This document shows positions 47,863 through 55,886 of a DNA stretch of 64,000 bases, in pieces. Positions within the stretch are counted from its first letter, which is position 1, and every line of letters begins with the position of its first letter. A program made the translations under genes and the position numbers. The notes beneath the pieces are model-generated. The model saw nothing but the letters and a program-made list of their open reading frames with translations, did no database searches and was not told where the DNA came from. The DNA comes from Pseudomonadales bacterium (GTDB taxonomy: Bacteria; Pseudomonadota; Gammaproteobacteria; Pseudomonadales; DC-out160): contig JAHRWA010000074.1 in assembly GCA_019090455.1 (NCBI GenBank), forward strand, positions 1-64,000, in the 5' to 3' direction.

Positions 47863-49134
47863 ATGGACTACTTTCAATATCGCGACCACGAACTGTTCGC
47901 AGAAGATGTATACCTTGGTGATATCGCCGCGCAATATGGCACGCCTTGCTACGTATACTCCAGAGCAACCTTAGAACGGCATTGGCACGCTTTCGATAAA
48001 GCATTTGCTGATCATGATCATCAAATATGCTTCGCCGTTAAAGCACTATCCAACATCGCCGTTCTTAATATACTGGCCAAGCTGGGCTCGGGATTTGATA
48101 TTGTCTCGGGCGGAGAACTGGAAAGAGTGCTGGTCGCCGGCGGTGACCCCAAAAAGGTTGTGTTTTCCGGTGTCGGCAAGCAACGTTGGGAAATCGAAAA
48201 AGCGCTAGATGTGGGCGTCCATTGTTTTAATGTTGAATCCGAATCAGAACTTCAATTGCTAAATACTATCGCAGTCGAAAAGAATACGGTGGCCCCCATC
48301 TCATTGCGCGTCAATCCTGATGTGGATGCACAAACCCATCCCTATATTTCCACGGGATTAAAAGAAAACAAGTTTGGCATTAGTATCGAAACCGCAGTGG
48401 ATGCCTACAAAACCGCAGCACAACTTCCTGGTCTTCATATCATTGGTATTGATTGCCATATCGGATCACAACTCACCACTGTGACACCTTTTTTGGATGC
48501 GTTAGATCGAGTGCTAGTCAAAATCGACGAACTCGCCGCAGCTGGTATTGATATCACTCATATCGATCTCGGGGGTGGTTTAGGTGTGCGATATAAAGAT
48601 GAAACACCGCCGGAACCTGCCGAATATGCTAGCGCCATCGCCGCACGACTCAAAGGGCGCGACTTGACGATTCTCTTGGAACCCGGCAGAGCCATCGCCG
48701 CTAATGCGGGTGTCGTGTTAACCCAAGTTCAATTTGCAAAAATAACCGAAGATAAGAATTTCCTGATTGTCGATGCCGCCATGAATGATCTTATCCGCCC
48801 TTCACTCTACCAGGCATGGCAAGAGATTATTCCGGTAAGCGATCGCTCGAGCGACACAGATCCGCAGACAGCAAAAACACCGTTGTTACGCTATGATGTA
48901 GTGGGCCCCATTTGCGAGACGGGCGACTATTTAGGCAAAGACAGGGAACTGCAATGCAGACCTGAAGATATTCTTGCTATCAGGTCATCCGGTGCCTACG
49001 GGATGGTAATGAGCTCCAATTATAATTCCCGAAACCGCCCCGCAGAAATCATGGTAGACGGCAATAAAACCCATTTAATCCGGCGACGAGAAACAGTACA
49101 AGAACAAATCGGACCGGAGTCTATTCTCCCGTAG
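47863..49134 (+). CDS. lysA: Diaminopimelate decarboxylase
   Basis: A 423-aa fold-III PLP enzyme producing lysine from meso-DAP. The PLP lysine is in ICFAVKALSNIAVL (about K60). Also seen are DIVSGGELERVLVAGG, GIDCHIGSQL, IDLGGGLGVRY, LEPGRAIAANAG, and the active-site Cys region VVGPICETGDYLGKDREL. Complete. Next gene dapF is 19 bp downstream. Confidence 0.96.
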   Translation: MDYFQYRDHELFAEDVYLGDIAAQYGTPCYVYSRATLERHWHAFDKAFADHDHQICFAVKALSNIAVLNILAKLGSGFDIVSGGELERVLVAGGDPKKVVFSGVGKQRWEIEKALDVGVHCFNVESESELQLLNTIAVEKNTVAPISLRVNPDVDAQTHPYISTGLKENKFGISIETAVDAYKTAAQLPGLHIIGIDCHIGSQLTTVTPFLDALDRVLVKIDELAAAGIDITHIDLGGGLGVRYKDETPPEPAEYASAIAARLKGRDLTILLEPGRAIAANAGVVLTQVQFAKITEDKNFLIVDAAMNDLIRPSLYQAWQEIIPVSDRSSDTDPQTAKTPLLRYDVVGPICETGDYLGKDRELQCRPEDILAIRSSGAYGMVMSSNYNSRNRPAEIMVDGNKTHLIRRRETVQEQIGPESILP

Positions 49135-49153
49135 GGATGCAAAGGTAGTGTAG

Positions 49154-50053
49154 ATGACGCTAAAGTTTAGCAAGATGCATGGGCTGGGCAATGATTTCAT
49201 GGTAATAGATTTGCTATCACAATCAATCCCAGCTTTTACTCAGAAAGGTTTACCTGCCGAATTAATCCGAGAATGGTCAAATCGTCAATTTGGTATCGGC
49301 TTCGACCAACTACTCCTGGTTGAAGCCCCCACCAATCCTAAGATGGATTTTCGTTATCGTATATTTAATGCGGATGGCAATGAAGTTGAGCAATGCGGTA
49401 ATGGCGCTCGCTGCTTTGCCAAATATGTTGTAGACCATCAGCTGACCTCAAAAAACCACATATTGGTTGAAACTAACAGCGGCAATCTGGGCCTGTCCGT
49501 TCAGACTAATGGTCAAGTCACAGTCGATATGGGTTGCCCCAGCATTACACCTTCTCGATTACCCTTTATAAGTGACGACTTACAACCCCAAAATCTAAAA
49601 CCTAAAGCCAGCTATCCACTCAACGTTGACAATGAGACTGTGATTATTAGTGCGATATCCATGGGAAACCCCCATGCTGTCACCATCGTCAACGATCTCA
49701 AAAATGCACCCATTGGCAGACTAGGTCCACTTATTGAAAATCATCCCCAGTTTCCAAACCGCGTTAATGCCGGGTTCATGCAAATTCATTCTCGCAAAGA
49801 AATTAGCGTTAGAGTCTTTGAGCGCGGAGTGGGAGAAACTCTGGCTTGCGGTACCGGCGCTTGTGCTGCTGTTGTCGCGGGAAGCCTTTTAGGGCGACTG
49901 GATGAGGAGGTGACTGTACATCTGGGTGGAGGTGATCTAAATATTAAGTGGAAAAACGACATTCATTCTCAATTTGATAGAGAATCATTGGAGCCGGTCA
50001 TAATGACGGGGCCGGCAACACACGTTTTTGACGGAGAAATAGTTCATGACTGA
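49154..50053 (+). CDS. dapF: Diaminopimelate epimerase
   Basis: A 299-aa PLP-independent epimerase converting LL-DAP to meso-DAP. Both catalytic cysteines are visible: GNGARCFAKYV and ETLACGTGACAAVV. Also KMHGLGNDFMVID at the start and FNADGNEVEQCGNG. Its end overlaps the DUF484 gene by 8 nt (ATGACTGA), so translation is coupled. Confidence 0.96.
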   Translation: MTLKFSKMHGLGNDFMVIDLLSQSIPAFTQKGLPAELIREWSNRQFGIGFDQLLLVEAPTNPKMDFRYRIFNADGNEVEQCGNGARCFAKYVVDHQLTSKNHILVETNSGNLGLSVQTNGQVTVDMGCPSITPSRLPFISDDLQPQNLKPKASYPLNVDNETVIISAISMGNPHAVTIVNDLKNAPIGRLGPLIENHPQFPNRVNAGFMQIHSRKEISVRVFERGVGETLACGTGACAAVVAGSLLGRLDEEVTVHLGGGDLNIKWKNDIHSQFDRESLEPVIMTGPATHVFDGEIVHD

Positions 50054-50786
50054 CGAGGCAATAATTCAAAGAGCTGAATTAACAGAAAACAGCAATAACA
50101 CTGCCGAAATCACAGAGGATCAAGTCGCGCTATACCTACAAGATAATTCCGACTTTTTTCTCAATCGGGAAAACATTCTACTCACTCTAAAACTGCCTCA
50201 TCAATCAGGGGGCGCGGTCTCCTTAGTGGAACGACAGGTCTCCATACTCAGAGATCGCAATATCGATTTACGAAATCGCTATGGACAATTAATTGAAACC
50301 GCAACGGATAATGATCGACTATTTGAGCTGACAAATAATTTAGTATTGACGCTCATGGAAGCGGGCTCATTAGTGACCCTCATCAAGCAGCTGCAGCACA
50401 GCTTGGAACAAGATTTTAAAGTGGATCGAGCATCACTAATTTTATTTGATGGCACAACGCAAGACCTCGACGATCACAGCAATAACTCCAGCTTTGCTCG
50501 GGTTGAAATCGGTGAAGATGCCCGACTAGCGCTAGCGGGTCTGTTACAAGATCAACAAAATGTTTGCGGACCACTAAGAGAGAAAGAAGCCAACTACCTT
50601 TTTGGAGCGAACAATAACATAAGCTCCGCGGCAATCATTCCACTCTATTTTAAAGGAGACTTGGGCATACTCGCCGTGGGAAGCAATGATATCAATCACT
50701 TTCAAAGTGACATGGGGACTCTCTTTATCAGTCACGTGAGCAAGGTACTCAGTCGTTTGATTCGACCCTACCTTATCACTCCTTAA
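50046..50786 (+). CDS. DUF484 protein (GAF-like)
   Basis: A 246-aa cytosolic protein. VALYLQDNSDFFLNRENILLTLKLPHQSGGAVSLVERQVSILRDRN is the DUF484 N-terminal helical block; a GAF-like domain follows (about 100-245; LGILAVGSNDINHFQSDMGTLFISHVSKVLSRL). This family always sits between dapF and xerC, and its exact role is unknown. Here the next gene is not xerC but a HAD phosphatase. Confidence 0.92.
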   Translation: MTDEAIIQRAELTENSNNTAEITEDQVALYLQDNSDFFLNRENILLTLKLPHQSGGAVSLVERQVSILRDRNIDLRNRYGQLIETATDNDRLFELTNNLVLTLMEAGSLVTLIKQLQHSLEQDFKVDRASLILFDGTTQDLDDHSNNSSFARVEIGEDARLALAGLLQDQQNVCGPLREKEANYLFGANNNISSAAIIPLYFKGDLGILAVGSNDINHFQSDMGTLFISHVSKVLSRLIRPYLITP

Positions 50787-50824
50787 TTGTTACACCTTAC
50801 TCTATTTCACTTTATCCCAATTTT

Positions 50825-50888
50825 ACTTAATTGGAATAGTACTTAATTGAAATAGTACTTGATCGGAATAACACTTGATCGGAATAAC
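50825..50888 (+). repeat. Four 16-bp tandem repeats in the missing-xerC position
   Basis: Units begin at 50825, 50841, 50857 and 50873. Units 1 and 2 (ACTTAATTGGAATAGT and one variant) differ by one base. Units 3 and 4 are identical (ACTTGATCGGAATAAC) and differ from 1-2 at a few positions. The array ends 29 nt before the phosphatase ATG. Confidence 0.85.
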
Positions 50889-50916
50889 AAAGATAACAAC
50901 AAATGCAGATACAATC

Positions 50917-51645
50917 ATGAAACACCCCATCAAACTTATCACTTTCGATCTCGACGACACGCTCTGGCCTGTTGGTGAAATCATGATTAAGGCTGACGCC
51001 ATTCTGCAAGCTTGGCTCAAACAAGAACACCCGATTATTCAAGAGCAGTTTTCTCGACAAGATATTTTCAGTATTCGTGATCAGGTCCTTCAAGAAAACA
51101 CACGCATTGCACACAACCTCACGGAATTGAGAATACTCACTTATTGTGAACTATTTTCTAGGACAGGATGCACGGCCGCCAAAGCACGCCAATATGCCGA
51201 AGATGCATTTTCCGTTTTTTACAAAGCACGCAACACCATTGAGTTTTTTCCTGGGGCACTTTCTCTACTTCAAAGTCTCACTCAAAACCATACATTAATC
51301 GGGTTATCCAACGGCAATGCCAACTTAGAACTAGTGGGTATTGACCACTACTTTAGCCACCACCATTCCGCTGAGAGTATTGGGTTGGCGAAACCGCATC
51401 CCGCTATGTTTGAAGCGGCGCTAGCATCCGCATCACAGATACTCGACCAAACGATTGAGCCAGAACAGTCACTCCATATTGGAGATCACCCAGAACAAGA
51501 TGTGGAAGCCGCAAGACTCTGTGGCATGAATACGATATGGGTCAATATATTCAATCGAGATTGGCCCGACAAACTCAACACAACAGCCGAAGCCAATCAC
51601 CTATCTGAAATACCCGACTTAATCAAAGAGCTCAATACAGGATAG
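50917..51645 (+). CDS. yigB: HAD-family phosphatase (YigB-like)
   Basis: 242 aa from the ATG at 50917; the frame opens at a TTG inside the tandem repeat, which is unlikely as a start. HAD motifs: DLDDTLWP (I), LIGLSNGNANL (II), AKPHPAMF (III), HIGDHPEQDVEAARLCGMNTIWVN (IV). E. coli YigB dephosphorylates FMN and helps make riboflavin; orthology is supported by position. It ends in a strong terminator. Confidence 0.9.
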   Translation: MKHPIKLITFDLDDTLWPVGEIMIKADAILQAWLKQEHPIIQEQFSRQDIFSIRDQVLQENTRIAHNLTELRILTYCELFSRTGCTAAKARQYAEDAFSVFYKARNTIEFFPGALSLLQSLTQNHTLIGLSNGNANLELVGIDHYFSHHHSAESIGLAKPHPAMFEAALASASQILDQTIEPEQSLHIGDHPEQDVEAARLCGMNTIWVNIFNRDWPDKLNTTAEANHLSEIPDLIKELNTG

Positions 51646-51676
51646 TGGTTTAGTCGCACAACACTAGTCTTAAAAA

Positions 51677-51710
51677 GAAAAGGCCATATTCAAATGAATA
51701 TGGCCTTTTC
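51677..51710. terminator. Terminator after yigB
   Basis: Perfect 16-bp arms (51677-51692 and 51695-51710; core GGCCATATTCA/TGAATATGGCC) with a tight loop and A-rich/T-rich ends in both directions; it serves yigB and possibly sutA. Confidence 0.85.
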
Positions 51711-51711
51711 T

Positions 51712-51753
51712 GTATGAGGATTCTTTAAAAACCCTTTTTAAAAATCCTCATAC
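51712..51753. terminator. Second hairpin, tandem to the first
   Basis: Arms 51712-51731 and 51735-51753 pair over 19 bp with a single bulged C and a CCC loop; starts one base after the previous stem. A-tract/T-tract near the loop suggests a fail-safe terminator for the convergent minus-strand gene, or a remnant of a duplication. Confidence 0.6.
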
Positions 51754-51849
51754 TTTCACATTCTTTTTCTAGTTACCACCGCCTGCCTTACTTCAATTGA
51801 ATTCAGCGGATCGCCAAAGTCAATTACTCTACTAAATCAAACTAACGCA

Positions 51850-52098
51850 TTAAATGGGCCGACTACCATAAGACGAAACAGGCTTCTTCGGTGGATCTGC
51901 TGTTACATTGACAGCAATCATTTCTACTTGACCACCACTCTCCATAAAAGCGGCAATGTCGTCCTCTAGCTGATCTCTAATATGTTCTTTTGATGATAGC
52001 GATCTGTCCGAGCCATCGTCTGATCTTATTCTGGACCCGCCCCATGATGATTTTGGTGACTCACTTGCGGGAGCGCTTTTCTTAACTGCTTCTGCCAT
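51850..52098 (-). CDS. sutA: SutA-like RNA polymerase-binding regulator
   Basis: An 82-aa protein. The C-terminal half QLEDDIAAFMESGGQVEMIAVNVTADPPKKPVSSYGSRPI matches the conserved end of Pseudomonas SutA (...VVADPPKKPDSKYGSRPI), which binds RNA polymerase and promotes transcription in slow growth. The N-terminal tail here is Ser/Lys-rich (MAEAVKKSAPASESPKSS), not the acidic tail of the Pseudomonas protein. The ATG at 52098 follows GGATAGAGAAG; an upstream frame to 52224 is not supported. Position before amtB/glnK also matches Pseudomonas. Confidence 0.85.
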   Translation of the reverse strand: MAEAVKKSAPASESPKSSWGGSRIRSDDGSDRSLSSKEHIRDQLEDDIAAFMESGGQVEMIAVNVTADPPKKPVSSYGSRPI

Positions 52099-52383
52099 CT
52101 TCTCTATCCTTAATTCGTTGTTCGCGGTGGTATCTGTATTTATAGTCCACCGAAAAAACAACGCTAGCGATAAATTCGATTTATGCAGTCCGATTGTTTC
52201 TAACAAAACGATTATCAATGACAATGTTTTCTATTCGAGAACATTATGTTATGAATAAAAAAATATTAATAACATTGCCGCACATTCATATCGATTAATT
52301 ATCAGAACATCGAATAACAATGGTTTTTTGTTATAGAACTCAAACGTAAAGAAATGTGTCTTGGTAATGCGAATAGGGTCTGA

Positions 52384-52815
52384 CTAATCCGCGTGATCCC
52401 CTTGAATTGTTATAACCAATTCGCGGGGTCCCGCTCTATCTCTATGTTCACATAGGTAGATCCCTTGCCAAACCCCTAATAGCAGCTGCCCATTATTAAT
52501 CGGTACGCTAACGCTAGACCCTAACAAACTGTGCTTAAGATGAGCCGGCATATCATCAGCCCCTTCATCTACATGTCGATAATAATTTGCACCTTCCGGC
52601 ACCATGACATTAAAGTGACTCTCCATATCAAGTTTAACGCTAGGATCAGCACTTTCATTAATGGTCAAGGAAGCAGAAGTATGGCGTATAAAGAGATGAA
52701 ACAGACCCACCTTATAAAATCGTAACTCGTCAACCTGTTGAAGAACTTCATCCGTGATCCAATGAAAACCTCTAGGTCTCACTTTCAATTTGATAGTTTT
52801 TTGATACCACTTCAT
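52384..52815 (-). CDS. yjbQ: YjbQ-family protein (UPF0047, thiamine-phosphate synthase-like)
   Basis: 143 aa from the ATG at 52815, with GGAG 9 nt upstream. UPF0047 motifs: GLFHLFIRHTSASLTINESADPSVKLDMESHF, RHVDEGADDMPAHLKHSLLGSSVSVPI, LGVWQGIYLCEHRDRAGPRELVIT. Family members complement thiamine-phosphate synthase mutants weakly; the physiological role is unclear. It starts 4 bp after the speA stop, so it is probably in the same transcript. Confidence 0.92.
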   Translation of the reverse strand: MKWYQKTIKLKVRPRGFHWITDEVLQQVDELRFYKVGLFHLFIRHTSASLTINESADPSVKLDMESHFNVMVPEGANYYRHVDEGADDMPAHLKHSLLGSSVSVPINNGQLLLGVWQGIYLCEHRDRAGPRELVITIQGDHAD

Positions 52816-52819
52816 TTTA

Positions 52820-54775
52820 TTACTCCAGATAAGTATAACCCTGCAAGCCATTTAACATTTCCGACAGCATCATTTTTTTATCCGTTGCATTCAAATGGAC
52901 TTGATCAAATTGGCAGATCAGCGCTTGCCTTAAATCATCCGCATTAAAATTAACGTATTCCAAGACGTCTTCTACGGTGTCACCAAACTGAAGATTATTA
53001 AGCTGAAAACAATCTTTCTCAACAACGGAAACATCCACTGAATCGGTATCACCAAATAGATTATGCATATCACCCAGTATTTCTTGATACGCTCCCACCA
53101 TAAAAACCCCGATAAAGAAACTGCCCGCGTCTTCACTAGACACTAATCCTTCCGGTAAAGGAAGACAGGGTTCAACACCATAGCCATCCACATACTGATC
53201 CACGCGCCCATCGGAATCACAGGTGATATCTTGAATTTTTCCGCGCTCTAACAAAGGGCCAGAAAGATTCACCAACGGAACAATAGGAAAAACCTGATCA
53301 ATTCCCCAAACATCCGGAATGGATTGAAAAACTGAAAAATTACAGAATAGTTTACAGGCCAACTTCTCATGCAATGCTTCGAGTATCGGTTGATGGGCAC
53401 GAACAGTGGGGTTTAGTTTTTGTCGCAAAAGATGACAGGCTGCATAAAACAACTGCTCAGCCAAAGACTTCTCCTCTAAGCCAATGAGATTATGAATAAA
53501 TAAATTCTGTACTTCTTCTATCGAATAACTGAGATTATGAAACACCTCAATCAAATCCCTTTCCTCTAACCCACTCTGTAACCGACGATAATCATTACGT
53601 AAGTCCTCAACAGTTGTCGATACCGAATGCTCATGATAGGAGGCATCTAATTCAGTGTACGGCTTTTCAACATCGATCACTTTCGTAATCAATACCGCGT
53701 GATGTGCCGTCAACGCACGACCAGATTCAGATATGATATTGGGATAATCAAGATTGTGTTGATCACAAACCTCTTTTAATCCATGCACAATATGCTGAGC
53801 GTACTCTTCGATGCTGTAATTCATTGAGCAAGCGCTTCGCGTTCTCGTCCCTTCATAATCGACACCTAGCCCACCGCCAACGTCAAAGTAATTTATCGGC
53901 GCGCCCAAGCGATGTAATTCTGAAAAAAATCGACCCGCTTCCTTCACACAGCGCTGTATATCTTTAGCATTGGAAATTTGAGATCCCATATGAAAATGCA
54001 ACATCTGCAAACAGTGGAGTTTATTTTCTTTCTTCAGTCGAGCTACTAGAATTAGAATCTGCTTAGCGGATAAACCAAATTTAGATTTCTCTCCTCCGGT
54101 ATTTTGCCAATTGCCTTTTCCCACTGTCGTTAAACGAATTCTCACACCGATGCAGGGCTCCACGGCCAAACGTCCACTTTCCGTCAACACTAATTCCAAC
54201 TCACTCATCTTTTCAACCACTATCGTAACGTGGCGCTTTAGCTTCGACCCCATTAATGCGAGCCTGACATACTCCCGATCCTTGTAACCATTGCAAACAA
54301 TCATATCATTCGGCTGCTCGCTTAATGCCAGCACCGCTAACAGCTCCGGCTTACTGCCCGCCTCAAGACCCACTTGAATACCATCAATACCTCTACCCGC
54401 TTGAATAATCTCTTCCACAACTCTGCGTTGTTGATTCACTTTTACGGGATACACTGCAGTAAAATTGGCAGTATACTGTTCGCGCGTCATTGCCTTAGAA
54501 AATGCACAACATAGCTGTTGAACACGATCATGCAGAATGTCAGAAAAACGCACTAATACCGGCCAACGTAACCCCACCTGCTCAATTTTCTCCAACAACA
54601 GGGTCAGCCGCCCTTCATAAGCACTGCCATCGTGATGGGTCTGAACCAACATTTCCCCCTCTGCATCCACACCGAAGTAGCCATCACTCCAAAATGGTAT
54701 GTTGTACACATCGGGATTAACCTGTGTCTGATGGTCTTTGCTCTTGTTCTTGTTAACGCTGTTATGGGTAGACAT
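52820..54775 (-). CDS. speA: Biosynthetic arginine decarboxylase
   Basis: About 651 aa, PLP-dependent fold III. The PLP lysine is in FTAVYPVKVNQQRRVVEEI. Also seen are GLEAGSKPELLAVLAL, LHFHMGSQISN, YFDVGGGLGVDYEGTRT, ISESGRALTAHHAVL and the C-terminal VFMVGAYQEILGDMHNLFGDTDSV. It converts arginine to agmatine for putrescine/spermidine. I prefer the ATG at 54775 over the GTG at 54790. Divergent from speE, so polyamine genes share a promoter region. Confidence 0.95.
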   Translation of the reverse strand: MSTHNSVNKNKSKDHQTQVNPDVYNIPFWSDGYFGVDAEGEMLVQTHHDGSAYEGRLTLLLEKIEQVGLRWPVLVRFSDILHDRVQQLCCAFSKAMTREQYTANFTAVYPVKVNQQRRVVEEIIQAGRGIDGIQVGLEAGSKPELLAVLALSEQPNDMIVCNGYKDREYVRLALMGSKLKRHVTIVVEKMSELELVLTESGRLAVEPCIGVRIRLTTVGKGNWQNTGGEKSKFGLSAKQILILVARLKKENKLHCLQMLHFHMGSQISNAKDIQRCVKEAGRFFSELHRLGAPINYFDVGGGLGVDYEGTRTRSACSMNYSIEEYAQHIVHGLKEVCDQHNLDYPNIISESGRALTAHHAVLITKVIDVEKPYTELDASYHEHSVSTTVEDLRNDYRRLQSGLEERDLIEVFHNLSYSIEEVQNLFIHNLIGLEEKSLAEQLFYAACHLLRQKLNPTVRAHQPILEALHEKLACKLFCNFSVFQSIPDVWGIDQVFPIVPLVNLSGPLLERGKIQDITCDSDGRVDQYVDGYGVEPCLPLPEGLVSSEDAGSFFIGVFMVGAYQEILGDMHNLFGDTDSVDVSVVEKDCFQLNNLQFGDTVEDVLEYVNFNADDLRQALICQFDQVHLNATDKKMMLSEMLNGLQGYTYLE

Positions 54776-54934
54776 ATATTTGCTTCGCACCTAAAGGCAG
54801 AGCTAAAATTTTAGTAAAAGAAGTACACATCGTACACAAGCCTATTATACTTCGGCGACAGTAACCTCGTTGCCGAAGAGTATATAACGCTCTTTGATAA
54901 CCCCTTCAATCTCTTGTTTTATATAAAGTCGATT

Positions 54935-55801
54935 ATGAACAACTCCCCCTATCAACACTGGTTTGTCGAAAAATTCGGTAACGAAGGCACCAGCTTCGGT
55001 CTAGCGATCAAATCCAAACTTCATGATGAACGCTCTCAATATCAACATATTGAAATCTATGATACCCATACCTTCGGCCACCTGATGGTTATTGATGATT
55101 GCATCATGCTCTCACAACGCGATAATTTTCTTTATCATGAAATGATGGCGCATCCCGCTATATTCAGCCATCCGAATCCTAAGAAGGTAGTGATTATCGG
55201 CGGTGGTGACTGCGGTACATTGAAGGAGGTCCTCAAACACCCCGAAATTGTAGCCGCATGGCAAATTGAAATAGACGAAAGGGTCACACGCCTAGCAGAA
55301 AGCTATTTTCCTGAATTATGCACATCAAACCACGACCCACGTGCTCACTTTCACTTCGGAGACGGCATACAATGGATAAAGGAACAACCGGAAAACTCCA
55401 TTGATCTCATCATTGTAGATTCTACCGATCCGGTTGGGCCTGCTGCTGGCTTGTTTACGACAGATTTTTTTGAAGCTTGTTTAAAAGCACTATGCCATGA
55501 GGGCATTTTAGTTCAACAAAGTGAATCGCCCCTTTTGCATGCAGCCACCATCATAAAATCATTGCACACTAATATGAAACAGGTGGGTTTCCGATCTATC
55601 GTAACGCTACCCTTTCCACAACCGGTCTACCCCACGGGCTGGTGGAGTTGCACGATGGCAAGCAAACACGGCGATTGCCAGCAGTTTCGTTCTGCAGATA
55701 GTGAAAACAAACAATTTCACTGCGAATATTATAACGATGCCGTACATCTCGGTGCCCTGGCACAGCCGGAGTTTTTAAGGCGAATACTCAGTTCTAGCTA
55801 G
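54935..55801 (+). CDS. speE: Spermidine synthase (polyamine aminopropyltransferase)
   Basis: 288 aa from ATG 54935. HWFVEKFGNEGTSFGLAIKSKLHDERSQYQHIEIYDTHTFGHLMVIDDCIMLSQRDNFLYHEMMAHP and VVIIGGGDCGTLKEVLKHPEI (nucleoside site), plus IIVDSTDPVGPAAGLF, identify SpeE. It transfers aminopropyl from decarboxylated SAM to putrescine. No speD is in the window. Ends at a bidirectional terminator. Confidence 0.95.
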   Translation: MNNSPYQHWFVEKFGNEGTSFGLAIKSKLHDERSQYQHIEIYDTHTFGHLMVIDDCIMLSQRDNFLYHEMMAHPAIFSHPNPKKVVIIGGGDCGTLKEVLKHPEIVAAWQIEIDERVTRLAESYFPELCTSNHDPRAHFHFGDGIQWIKEQPENSIDLIIVDSTDPVGPAAGLFTTDFFEACLKALCHEGILVQQSESPLLHAATIIKSLHTNMKQVGFRSIVTLPFPQPVYPTGWWSCTMASKHGDCQQFRSADSENKQFHCEYYNDAVHLGALAQPEFLRRILSSS

Positions 55802-55841
55802 GGCTCCGACATATCGCGAATTCCACCTTATCAGCAGACAA

Positions 55842-55871
55842 AAAAAGGGGCCTCATATGAGACCCCTTTTT
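55842..55871. terminator. Bidirectional terminator between speE and amtB
   Basis: A15-nt arms with one C/A mismatch (AAAAAGGGG...CCCCTTTTT plus inner CTCAT/ATGAG) leave T-tracts in both orientations between convergent genes. Confidence 0.85.
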
Positions 55872-55886
55872 CTTATCTATGAAAAA

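Noticed and set aside
50825-50888. Possible CRISPR array
   Set aside because: Units are 16 bp and contiguous with no spacers, and no cas gene is present.
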